Part shown: positions 25,672-33,886 of the stretch, piece by piece | Layout of the letters: each line of letters begins with the position of its first letter | Position numbering within the stretch: the stretch's first letter is position 1 | Assembly (NCBI GenBank): GCA_016792625.1 | Contig: JAEUKK010000190.1 | Location: 33,180-97,179 of the forward strand | Direction: 5' to 3' | Source of the DNA: Deltaproteobacteria bacterium | GTDB taxonomy: Bacteria > Myxococcota_A > UBA796 > UBA2385 | Length of the DNA: 64,000 bases | Notes under the pieces: generated by a model | The model's input: only the letters and a program-made list of their open reading frames with translations | What the model was told of the DNA's origin: nothing | Databases searched by the model: none | Translations under genes and position numbers: made by a program

Positions 25672-28600
25672 CGGCCGGCCCCGCCACCTTGGAGCGCCTC
25701 AGCCGCGGCCACCGCCGCCGCGAGCTCGGCCTGCAGGTTGGTGCGCGAGGCCGCGTGCCCGGTCGCCCAGGCCGCCGCGCCGCTGCCTGCCGCTTGGTGC
25801 TCGGCCTTGAGGCGCTCCTTCTCGGCCGCGATGCGCGCGAGCTCGGCGTCGGCCTGCGCGTCGGCCTGGCTCATCTCGGCGACCCCGGTCTGGGTCTCGG
25901 TCTGCTTGGTGGTGAGGGTCGCCTTGTTCGCGTCGATCTGGCCCTGGGCCGCGGTGGTCTGGGCCTTGGCCTCTTGGGTCTGGGCGCCCTGCGTGGCGGC
26001 CGCCGCCGACATCGCCGCCGCGGCCTCTCCGCCGGTGCTGGCGCCGCCGGTCATCTGCGCGGGCGCCTGACCGAGGCGCTGGGCCCCCGAGCTGCCCGCC
26101 CCGGCGTTGCCCACAAAACGGCTGGGGATCTTCGACATGAGCCCAAGGAAGCCGCCAATGAAGCTGCCCAGCAGGCCTTGGCTCTCGCCGGCCTTGCCGC
26201 CGCCCTCGGTGGCCTTGGCCCCGACCTCGCCGGCTTTGGCGCTCAGCTCTTGCTGCTTGGCCAGCTTGGCGTCGGCCTCGGCCTGGATCGCCGCGCCGGT
26301 CTGCCGCGCACCGTCGAGCACGGCCGCGCCGCCCTGCAGCTCGGCCTGGGTCTGGGCCCCGATGGCCTTGCCCTCGGCCAGGGCCACCTTCTGGCCCTTG
26401 AGCCGCTGCTCTTCGGCGTCGAGCGACTGGTAGGCCGCATAGGCGCCGTCGACCTGGTTCGGCGCGCCCATGGGCGGGGCCGGGAGCGCGCTGAGGCTGG
26501 CCATGGCCGCCTGCACCCGCGCCTTGGCGGCCTCGGCGCCGGGGTTGCCGCCCGCGGCGGCCTGCCCACCCTCGTCGCCACCACCGAAAAGATCGTAGTC
26601 GGGGCCGATCTCGCGCCCGGCGCCCGGCTTGGCCATCTGCTCGGGGTCAGCGAGCGCGCCCTGGTCTTTGGCCATGGTGACCAGCAGGCCCGTGCCGGCG
26701 CCCATCACGCCCTCGGCTTTGTTGTGCCCAAAAGGCCCGTTGTCGCCGGTCGGCCCGGTGCCGCCGAAGTCGAGGTACCACTTGTAGTCGGCCCGGGCCT
26801 GCTGGCGCTCTTGCCACTGCTGCTCGGCCTTGAGCGCGGTGGGGGTCTCGGCCGTCTGCAGGTCACCGCGCGCCCGCGAGCGGGCCCGCCGCTTGTCTTC
26901 GGCGCCCGCCGAGGCCTGGCTGTGCGCGCCGTTCGCCTCGTTGCGCCGCTGCTCGGCGATCTGGGCCTGAGCGGGCGGCGACTGCACCGCGTGCAGCTGC
27001 TTCATGCCCGCGAGGTGCAGCTCGGCCGCCTCGTGCTGGCCGGCGATCGCCCGCCGCTCGGACTCGAGCGCGCGCTGCTTGTCGGCCAGCGCCCCCTGCA
27101 TGCGCGCGAGGTTCTCGGGGCTCGGCGCCTGCTGCTGCATGGCGCGGGCCGCGTTGAAGCGGGCGTCGGCCTCGTCGCCCTGGGCCCGTGCCGTGCGCAC
27201 GTCTTGGTCGTAGCTGTCGAGCAGCTGCTTGCGCACGGCGAGCTCGGCCTTGAGCTCGGCCTCGGTCGGGCCGCCCCGGGCCTGCGCTTCGCGGAGCCGC
27301 TGCTGCGCGGCGTTGAGCTCGGCCTGGGCCCGCTGCAGCTCGTCGCGGGTGCGGCTGCGCTCTTCTTTGGCCTTGTCGTAGTCGGCCTGGGCCGTCGCCA
27401 GCCGCTGGCGCGCCGGCGCCAGGTCGAGCGTGGGGTCGGCCTGGCCGCGCTTCTCGAGCTGGCGGTTGGTGTACGCCCGGTGGCGGTCGCCGACGTAGAC
27501 CTGGACGCCGTTCGCCTCAAGGCCGGCGATGCGCTGGCCGGTGGTCTGCCCCCGGGCGCGCGCCTGATTGGTGGCCTTGACGGTGTTGTCGAAGTCTTCC
27601 CGCACCTCGCCGCGGCGCTTGCTGCCCAGCGTCGCGTTGAAGCCGCTGCCCATCGCGCTGCCCGACTCGGTGCCGAAGGACCCGGTCATGATGCCGAGCG
27701 CGCGGCTCCAGGCGGGGGGCGGGCTCGCCGGCGCCGGCGCCGGAGCGGGCGCGGGGTTGTTGCCCTGGCCCTGCTGGCCCTTCTGCGCGAGGTGCCCCGA
27801 GAGGCGGCCGCGGGCGCTGTCTCCGGCGCGCTGGACGAAGTCTTGGGTGAACTTGGTGGTCTGCTCTTGCAGCCCGGCTGCTTTGGCCCGCGCCGCCTCG
27901 GGGTCGGCCTCCAAGAACAGGATGTCGAGCGTGCGCAGGCCCATCACCAGCAGCCGCAGCACGCTGAGGCCGAGGTTGATCGCCGTGCCGATGGTGCCGA
28001 GCAGCATGGCCCACTTGGCGGCCAAGGCCACGAAGGGGATGAGCCACTGCATGCCGGGGATCCAGCTGAGGATGAAGCCCAGGCCCGCCACGATCCAGCA
28101 GATGTTGCTCAGCGTGGCGATGATGCCGGCGATCGCATCACCCCAATCGAGCACACCCTCGATCATGTCGATCGGGTTGCCGCTGGTGAGCTTGTCCCAG
28201 CCGCTGCCGAACTTGCCGCCCCCGGTCAGGCCTTTGAGGGTGTCTTCGCCGTACTTCTTCGGGTCGTAGATGAGGCGCCCCATCTCGACGAAGCCCGACA
28301 AGTACGGGATCTTGCTGCTGGCCATGTTGAGCGCGGTGTCGATGACCACGCTGACCGCGCCCTCTTTGGCGCCGGCCATCGCACCACCGCCCAGCGCTTG
28401 GCCGACCAATTCAAGCCGGCTCATCGGCTGCTGCGCCGCCCCGGCGGGAGCGGCCCCGCCGCCCGCGCCCGCGCCCGCCTGCCCCTGCTGGCTGCGGAAG
28501 AGCTCGCGCATCGCCAGCTCTTGATCCCAGGGGAAGCCCCCCTTGAGGCCGCTCCACGGCGCGAAGGGCACCGGACCGCCGCCGCCCTGGGCCGGCGCCA

Positions 28601-29327
28601 CCGCCGGGCCCTTGCCCCCCGCCGCCGGACCTTGGCCCGCCGCCTGCCCCGCGCCCGGCGCGCCGCCTTGGCCCTGGGCTGCGGCCTCTTGGGCGCCGGC
28701 CTGGGCCGCCTCACCCTCACCCTTGGCCTCATCTTCGCCGGGGGCTTGCGCTTGGGCCTGGCCTTGTACACCAGCGATGGCCTGGTCGATCTCGGCCTCG
28801 CTCTTGGGCTGCGCCTCGCCCGGCGCCGCCTGGCCCTGGTCGACCGCCGCGGCGGCCACCGCGGGCGCCGCCGCCGCCGGCGCGGCCGCCTCGGGGCCCG
28901 CAGGGGTCGGCCCCGCTGTCGGATCGGCCGGCGGCGCGCCTGCTTGGCGCTGCGCGGGCGCGCCGGCGGGGCCGTTGGCCTGGGCCTCTTCGCCCTCGGC
29001 CCCGTGGAGCTCGGCCTGCGCGCCGCCTTGGTTTGGGGCCGCCCCGCCTTGCGCCGGAACAGCCTGCGCTGGACCACCCTGGGCCGGAGCACCCTGGGCC
29101 GGAGCACCCTGGGCCGGAGCGCCTTGCACCGGAGCACCTTGGACCGGAGCACCCGGCGCCCCGCCCTGCGCCGCTTCGGCGGGGACCTTGCCCTTCAGCG
29201 CCTCTTGGGCCGCGGCGTTGCCCGCGCCCGGACCGGCGACGGGGGCCTGGCCGACGACCGGGACCTGCTGCTCGGGGGGGACGGCCTGCTGCCCGCTGTT
29301 GGCTCGCTTCTGGCGCTGGGGGCTCAT
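25668..29327 (-). CDS. Giant Ala/Gln/Pro-rich protein with a central membrane segment (effector/cargo-like)
   Basis: The 1219-residue product starts at ATG 29327 after CCGGAGGACC. Residues 1-290 are low-complexity Pro/Ala/Gln/Gly with short tandem units (APAQG, APVQG); near the start is PGAGNAAAQEAL, resembling the G-N-x-A-x-x motif of DUF4157-type contractile-injection-associated proteins. Residues about 330-480 form a conserved-looking globular/membrane block (SSKIPYLSGFVEMGRLIYDP, ICWIVAGLGFILSWIPG, LLGTIGTAINLGLSVLRLLV). From about 600 on are long coiled-coil/Ala-Gln-Glu-rich helices. Resemblance to extracellular contractile injection or polymorphic toxin cargo is inferred. No sheath, tube or baseplate genes lie nearby, and no toxin active site was recognised. 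Confidence 0.75.
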   Translation of the reverse strand: MSPQRQKRANSGQQAVPPEQQVPVVGQAPVAGPGAGNAAAQEALKGKVPAEAAQGGAPGAPVQGAPVQGAPAQGAPAQGAPAQGGPAQAVPAQGGAAPNQGGAQAELHGAEGEEAQANGPAGAPAQRQAGAPPADPTAGPTPAGPEAAAPAAAAPAVAAAAVDQGQAAPGEAQPKSEAEIDQAIAGVQGQAQAQAPGEDEAKGEGEAAQAGAQEAAAQGQGGAPGAGQAAGQGPAAGGKGPAVAPAQGGGGPVPFAPWSGLKGGFPWDQELAMRELFRSQQGQAGAGAGGGAAPAGAAQQPMSRLELVGQALGGGAMAGAKEGAVSVVIDTALNMASSKIPYLSGFVEMGRLIYDPKKYGEDTLKGLTGGGKFGSGWDKLTSGNPIDMIEGVLDWGDAIAGIIATLSNICWIVAGLGFILSWIPGMQWLIPFVALAAKWAMLLGTIGTAINLGLSVLRLLVMGLRTLDILFLEADPEAARAKAAGLQEQTTKFTQDFVQRAGDSARGRLSGHLAQKGQQGQGNNPAPAPAPAPASPPPAWSRALGIMTGSFGTESGSAMGSGFNATLGSKRRGEVREDFDNTVKATNQARARGQTTGQRIAGLEANGVQVYVGDRHRAYTNRQLEKRGQADPTLDLAPARQRLATAQADYDKAKEERSRTRDELQRAQAELNAAQQRLREAQARGGPTEAELKAELAVRKQLLDSYDQDVRTARAQGDEADARFNAARAMQQQAPSPENLARMQGALADKQRALESERRAIAGQHEAAELHLAGMKQLHAVQSPPAQAQIAEQRRNEANGAHSQASAGAEDKRRARSRARGDLQTAETPTALKAEQQWQERQQARADYKWYLDFGGTGPTGDNGPFGHNKAEGVMGAGTGLLVTMAKDQGALADPEQMAKPGAGREIGPDYDLFGGGDEGGQAAAGGNPGAEAAKARVQAAMASLSALPAPPMGAPNQVDGAYAAYQSLDAEEQRLKGQKVALAEGKAIGAQTQAELQGGAAVLDGARQTGAAIQAEADAKLAKQQELSAKAGEVGAKATEGGGKAGESQGLLGSFIGGFLGLMSKIPSRFVGNAGAGSSGAQRLGQAPAQMTGGASTGGEAAAAMSAAAATQGAQTQEAKAQTTAAQGQIDANKATLTTKQTETQTGVAEMSQADAQADAELARIAAEKERLKAEHQAAGSGAAAWATGHAASRTNLQAELAAAVAAAEALQGGGAGR

Positions 29328-29339
29328 CGGTCCTCCGGG

Positions 29340-29558
29340 GTGCTGCGGCCGGGCGCGGGCCTCGGGGCGCCGCGCGTTCCGTGCAAGCTATTCGTCGCGG
29401 TCCTGCTTGCCTGTGGGGGCGGTGACACCGCGGTGTCGCTGGGCGGCCGCCCCGCGCCACGCGCGGTGGACGGCCCCCGCCGGCACGTGCGCGCCGCCGC
29501 TCGCTGGCCCGCACCCAGCGCGGAGCTTAGCAAAGGGCCATGGACGTGGGCGAGGTGA
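29340..29558 (+). CDS. Possible small lipoprotein ORF (uncertain)
   Basis: In the gap between two divergent genes, an open frame from GTG 29340 encodes about 72 residues. It has a hydrophobic stretch and perfect lipobox (KLFVAVLLACGGG) and ends 19 nt inside the metallopeptidase gene in another frame. The start is weak, because CCGGGG rather than a proper ribosome site precedes it, and it overlaps the promoter region of the minus-strand gene. It may be a real small lipoprotein, a remnant, or chance in GC-rich DNA. Confidence 0.25.
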   Translation: MLRPGAGLGAPRVPCKLFVAVLLACGGGDTAVSLGGRPAPRAVDGPRRHVRAAARWPAPSAELSKGPWTWAR

Positions 29559-30343
29559 TTGAGCAGTACCTGCTCACCGGCGAGCCGCCCCAGTGGCGCC
29601 GCGTACCCCCCGCCGCCCGCCGCGGCGTCGAGCAGCGGCTGCGGCAGGTGCTGGTCGCCGTGGTCCGCCACCGCGCGGCGCGGGCCCCCCGCCGTCGACC
29701 GCGGGCCGCCCCCGAGGCGCCCGCCCTCGCCGCCCGGATCGCGCCGATGCTCCACGGCCTGCTCGAGCCGGCCCAGGCCGCCCGGGCCCTGGCCGTGCTC
29801 CCCGCCCGCCTCGTGATCCCCCAGGTCCGCACTTTTGCCGAAGACATCGACCAGGTCGGCCTCGCCGAGGCCTGGAGCATCGCCAACCTGCTGCTCGACG
29901 ACCTGGGCGCGCCGCCGATCTCGGACGACACGCCGGTGCTCGACGGCCTCTGCGCCTCGGGGCGGGCATTTGTCGCCGCCCGCGCGGTCGACGGCGGCAG
30001 CGGCCCGGCGGGCGGCCGCGATGTGGTGGTGCACGAGCTCGCCCATCTGCTCCACACGCTGCCCGCGGGTGTCTTCGGCCTGACACCGGCGGAGTCGCCG
30101 CTGCTTCCTGTCCCGCCAGCCCGCCAGGAGCCCTTCGCCTGGGCCGCCGAGCGCCTGAGCTGCCGGCTGCGCGAGGGGCGCTGGCCCCCGCTCGACGCGG
30201 CCTTGCACGACCGGCGCGTCGATCTCGAGGTCCTGCGCCGGCTGAGCCGCGCCGCCGAGGCCGAGCCGGGCGCGGCCTGGTCTGGGCTGCGGCGCTTCGC
30301 GGTCGACGGGCTCCTCCCGCCCCTGTCCGAGGCGGGGCGCTGA
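29540..30343 (+). CDS. HELAH-motif zinc metallopeptidase-like protein
   Basis: The 267-residue protein lacks a signal peptide. A clear HEXXH zinc site reads VVVHELAHLLHTL (His165-Glu-x-x-His169). About 35-40 residues later, FAWAAERLSCRLREG offers a downstream Glu as a possible third ligand, as in gluzincins. The N-terminal half is Arg/Ala/Pro-rich helical. The family is not identified. It is divergent from the 1219-residue protein and precedes a VCBS lipoprotein by 68 nt. Proteolytic processing of the neighbouring large protein is conceivable but unsupported beyond proximity. Confidence 0.7.
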   Translation: MDVGEVIEQYLLTGEPPQWRRVPPAARRGVEQRLRQVLVAVVRHRAARAPRRRPRAAPEAPALAARIAPMLHGLLEPAQAARALAVLPARLVIPQVRTFAEDIDQVGLAEAWSIANLLLDDLGAPPISDDTPVLDGLCASGRAFVAARAVDGGSGPAGGRDVVVHELAHLLHTLPAGVFGLTPAESPLLPVPPARQEPFAWAAERLSCRLREGRWPPLDAALHDRRVDLEVLRRLSRAAEAEPGAAWSGLRRFAVDGLLPPLSEAGR

Positions 30344-30411
30344 AGCTCGGCCCGCGCGCGGGTAGGCTCCCGCCGCCGCCCTGCGCCCGCCGCGCGCCCT
30401 CCGGAGCCCCC

Positions 30412-32355
30412 ATGCGTCTGCGCCCTCCTTCTGTCCGCGACCTCCGCCCGGCCCTCCTCCTCCTGCCCGGGCTGCTCCTCTCCGCCTGCCAGGACTACAC
30501 CATCGAGTCCAAAGGTGACGCCAACGGCCAGGGCGACGAGGGCGCCGGGGAGGGCGGCGACGGCGGCGACGGCGCGGTCGACCCGCCCGCCGCCTGTGCG
30601 CCCTCGGCCTTCCCCGCCGAAGAGATCGGCGTGGACGACCTCTGCACCGCGGCGCCCCCCGGCGGCTTCGACCCCATCGTCGAGTGGGAGTACGGCTCAG
30701 GCCAGGGCTGCCTCTCGCAGCCGGTGGTCGGCGATCTCAACAGCGATGGTCGGCCCGAGATCGTCTTCAACCTGCTGGCGACCTTTTTCAACCCGCCGGG
30801 CCAGCTCGTGGTGCTCCAGGGCGACGGCTCGGGCGTGCTGTGGCGCGATGACGGCGCCCGCCTCGGTTTTGGCTCGCCGCCCGCGCTCGGTGACATCGAC
30901 GGCGACGGCTTCCCCAACGTGGTGGTCGTGCGCGAGTACGCGAGCTCGCTGCTCGCGGTCGGCGACTACACCGCGGTGGCCTACGATCACACCGGCCGCC
31001 GCCTGTGGGAGTCGGCCCACTTCCAGGGCCGCGACTTCGACTACGCCACCGCGCCGAACATCCGCGACATGGACCACGACGGCTCACCCGAGGTGGTGCT
31101 CGGGCGCGTCATCCTCAACGGCGCCGACGGCAGCACCCGCGGTGTGGGCGACTACGGCCGCGGCAGCTACGGCCTGACCGAGCTCGGCAGCATCGTGATC
31201 GGCGAGAGCAGCGTGCCTGCGGTCACCGACATCGATCTGGACGGCGTGGACGAGGTCATCGTCGGCGACGCCATGTACAGCCCCGACGGCGAGGCCCTCT
31301 GGTTCGACTTGGGCCAAGAGGACGCCATGATCGCGGTGGCGAACCTCGACGACGACCCCGAGGGCGAGTGGGTGGGCATCACCGGGAACACCGTGCGGGC
31401 GCATGACACCGACGGCCGGGTGCTCTGGGGCCCCACCGAGATCCCCGGGGCCAACATCCTCGCCCCGGCGGGCATCGCCGACCTCGACGCCGACGGCTCG
31501 CCCGAGATCGTCACCGCCGGCGGCAACCAGCTCGTGGTCTACCGCGCCAACGGCAGCGTCTACTGGACCGCCGCGGTGCAGGACGAGTCGGGCGCCACCG
31601 GCGCGAGCTTCTTTGACTTCGAAGGCGACGGCCTGCTCGAGGTCGTCTACATCGATGAGATCGACATGGTCGTCTTCGATGGCCGCACCGGCGCGCGCAA
31701 ATTTGTGAACCCCGAGCACGGCAGCAACACCATGTTCGACTACCCCACGGTGGCCGACGTGGACGCCGACGGCCAAGCCGAGATCGTGGTCTGCCACAAC
31801 AGCTTCGGCAGCGCGGTCTCGGTCTATGGCGACGCGTCGGGGAGCTGGCGCCCCGCCCGCGCGGTCTGGAACCAGCACGCATACGACATCACCAACATCA
31901 ACGACGATCTCAGCGTGCCCACCGACCCGGTGCCCGGTTTTGCCGACCACAACACCTGGCACTCGGCCCAGCCCTCTGACCTCGGCGCCATCGGCGAGGA
32001 CCTCAGCGGCGAGATTTTGGCCGTCTGCCAAGACGAGTGCGCCGATGGCACGGTCTACGTCACCTTCCGCGCCGCGAACATCGCCGGAGAGGACCTCGCC
32101 GAGGACATCGCGCTGACCCTCTACGCGGTGGTCGACGGCGCCCAGGTCGCCGTCGAGGGCGCGGTGGTCAGCGGCGGGCTCAGCTCGGGCTGGGCCAGCG
32201 AGGCGGTGGTCGTGGCGGTGCCCGCCGACGCGGTGCGCGAGGCCGAGTCCCTGCTACTCAAGGTCGACGACGACGGCACCGGCACGGGGATCTACGCGGA
32301 GTGCTCCGAGACCAACAACCTCTACACCTGGGCCGGCCCCTTCTGCGCCGACTGA
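30412..32355 (+). CDS. VCBS/FG-GAP repeat lipoprotein, paralogue 1
   Basis: The 647-residue protein starts at ATG 30412 after GGAG. It has a lipobox (LPGLLLSAC), an Asp/Gly/Glu-rich spacer, and a seven- or eight-bladed integrin-alpha-like propeller. The blades carry Ca-binding loops such as GDLNSDGRPEIVFNLL, GDIDGDGFPNVVVV, RDMDHDGSPEVVLG, TDIDLDGVDEVIVGD, ADLDADGSPEIVTAG and ADVDADGQAEIVVCH. The segment SWRPARAVWNQHAYDITNIN is shared nearly verbatim with the paralogue at 51.1-53.1 kb. A C-terminal beta domain ends in Cys-containing AECSETNNLYTWAGPFC. Probably surface-exposed adhesion or recognition protein; family function in this phylum is unknown. Confidence 0.88.
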   Translation: MRLRPPSVRDLRPALLLLPGLLLSACQDYTIESKGDANGQGDEGAGEGGDGGDGAVDPPAACAPSAFPAEEIGVDDLCTAAPPGGFDPIVEWEYGSGQGCLSQPVVGDLNSDGRPEIVFNLLATFFNPPGQLVVLQGDGSGVLWRDDGARLGFGSPPALGDIDGDGFPNVVVVREYASSLLAVGDYTAVAYDHTGRRLWESAHFQGRDFDYATAPNIRDMDHDGSPEVVLGRVILNGADGSTRGVGDYGRGSYGLTELGSIVIGESSVPAVTDIDLDGVDEVIVGDAMYSPDGEALWFDLGQEDAMIAVANLDDDPEGEWVGITGNTVRAHDTDGRVLWGPTEIPGANILAPAGIADLDADGSPEIVTAGGNQLVVYRANGSVYWTAAVQDESGATGASFFDFEGDGLLEVVYIDEIDMVVFDGRTGARKFVNPEHGSNTMFDYPTVADVDADGQAEIVVCHNSFGSAVSVYGDASGSWRPARAVWNQHAYDITNINDDLSVPTDPVPGFADHNTWHSAQPSDLGAIGEDLSGEILAVCQDECADGTVYVTFRAANIAGEDLAEDIALTLYAVVDGAQVAVEGAVVSGGLSSGWASEAVVVAVPADAVREAESLLLKVDDDGTGTGIYAECSETNNLYTWAGPFCAD

Positions 32356-32388
32356 GGCGCGCGGGCCGCGCATCGCCCCGAGGCGCCC

Positions 32389-33804
32389 ATGCCGGATCGC
32401 TCCCCCACCCTGGCGGCGCTGCAGGCCTGGCTGGCCCAGGTCTACGGCGGCCGCCGCACCCTGCTCGCCTTCGACGTGTCCGCCAGCACCACCTCGCTCG
32501 CCCGGGAGCTCAGCGCGCTCGGCGCCGGCCCGCTGGCCGTTCTCGCCGCGCGGGAGGGCATCGGCACGGGGCCCGAGCTGCCGACCCGGGTGGTGGGCGC
32601 GGTCGGCGGCGACATGATGGAGACCCTGCGCGCGGGCGAGGCGGCGCTGTCGAGCCTACAGGGCGCCGATCTCGACTGGCTCGACGCCTGGGACCCGGAT
32701 CGCGGCGCCCGCGTGATCCGCACCTTGTTCAGCGACGGGGCGCCGGTCGGCGGCCGCCCCAGCTTCGGCGCCCGCCCCGCCGCCTGGCAGGCGCTCGAGG
32801 ACAAGACCACCGTCGACGCGCTGTGGGACGCGGTCGGCGTGCCCCGGGCGCCGAGCGCGGTGGTGCCGGCCACCGGGCCCGCCCTGCGCGCCGCCCACGC
32901 CGCCCTCGACCAGGGCGCGGGCACCGTCTGGGCCGCCGACAACAAGCGCGGCTGGCACGGCGGGGCCAACGGCCTGCGCTGGGCCCGACCAGGCGCCGAT
33001 CTTGACGCGCTGGTGGCCTTCTTCGAAGAGCGCGCCGACAGCGTGCGGGTGATGCCCTTCATCGAGGGCGTGCCCTGCAGCGTGCATGGCATCGTGGCCC
33101 CCACCACCGAGGGCCGCGTCGAGGTCATCGCGCTGCGCCCCTGCGAGATGCTCGTGCTGCGGCGGCCCGGCGAGGCCCGCTTCGTCTACTGCAGCGTGGG
33201 CACCTTTTGGGACCCGCCCGCCGCCGACCGCGCCGGGCTGCGCGCCCTCGCCAAGGCGGTCGGCGCGGCTCTGCACGCCCGGCTCGGCTACCGGGGCACC
33301 TTCACCATCGACGGCGTGATGGGGGCCGAGGGCTTCCGACCGACCGAGCTCAACCCACGCTTTGGCGGGGCGATCGCCGCGATGGGCAGCGGGCTCGGGC
33401 TGCCGCTCTACCTGCTGCACCTCGCGCTGGTCGAGGGCGTGCCTTTGCCCGTGCCCGCCGCTGATCTCGAGGCCGAGCTGCTCGCCGCCGCCGACCAGAC
33501 CCGGGTGGGCGGCGCCCTGGCCGAGCTGCCCACGCCACAGCAGACCCGGACGCTGCGCCTGGTGGCCGAAGAGGAGGGCTGGCGCGCCGCGACAACGGAG
33601 GAGGCGCCCGCGGTGACCGTGCACATCGGGCCCTGGCCGAGCGGCGGCATGCTGCGCGCCAACTTCGCGCCGACGGGCGCCCCGGTCGGGCCGCCGCTGG
33701 CCCACAGCTTGGTGCGCCTGCTGCGCTGGCTCGACGCCGCGGAGCAGCTGGGAATTGGCGCGCTGGAGGCAGCCCAGGAGCGGCGTTTTCCACCGCCGGC
33801 CTGA
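32389..33804 (+). CDS. ATP-grasp domain protein
   Basis: The 471-residue cytoplasmic protein has an ATP-grasp layout: an N-terminal Rossmann-like part (LAFDVSASTTSLARELSALG), a central nucleotide-binding region with WAADNKRGWHGGANGLRW and FIEGVPCSVHGIVAP (the E-G-x-x-x-S strand of the fold), and the Mg-site FRPTELNPRFGGAIAAMGSG (E-x-N-x-R-x-G-G). Family members ligate a carboxylate to an amine or thiol with ATP, as in carbamoyl-phosphate synthetase large subunit or BtrJ/preQ0-type peptide ligases. The substrate is unknown. The spacing of 33 nt after the VCBS gene suggests co-transcription. Confidence 0.82.
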   Translation: MPDRSPTLAALQAWLAQVYGGRRTLLAFDVSASTTSLARELSALGAGPLAVLAAREGIGTGPELPTRVVGAVGGDMMETLRAGEAALSSLQGADLDWLDAWDPDRGARVIRTLFSDGAPVGGRPSFGARPAAWQALEDKTTVDALWDAVGVPRAPSAVVPATGPALRAAHAALDQGAGTVWAADNKRGWHGGANGLRWARPGADLDALVAFFEERADSVRVMPFIEGVPCSVHGIVAPTTEGRVEVIALRPCEMLVLRRPGEARFVYCSVGTFWDPPAADRAGLRALAKAVGAALHARLGYRGTFTIDGVMGAEGFRPTELNPRFGGAIAAMGSGLGLPLYLLHLALVEGVPLPVPAADLEAELLAAADQTRVGGALAELPTPQQTRTLRLVAEEEGWRAATTEEAPAVTVHIGPWPSGGMLRANFAPTGAPVGPPLAHSLVRLLRWLDAAEQLGIGALEAAQERRFPPPA

Positions 33805-33886
33805 TGGACGTCAGGCTGGGGAGCGGTATGATCCGCGGGTCCTCCGACCTCACCCTGACGCGCCCCTGACGCGCCGAGGCCCGCCG

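Noticed and set aside
24613..30343. Complete extracellular contractile injection system
   Set aside because: Only a cargo-like protein is suggested; no sheath, tube, spike, baseplate or AAA ATPase of such systems lies next to it in the window.
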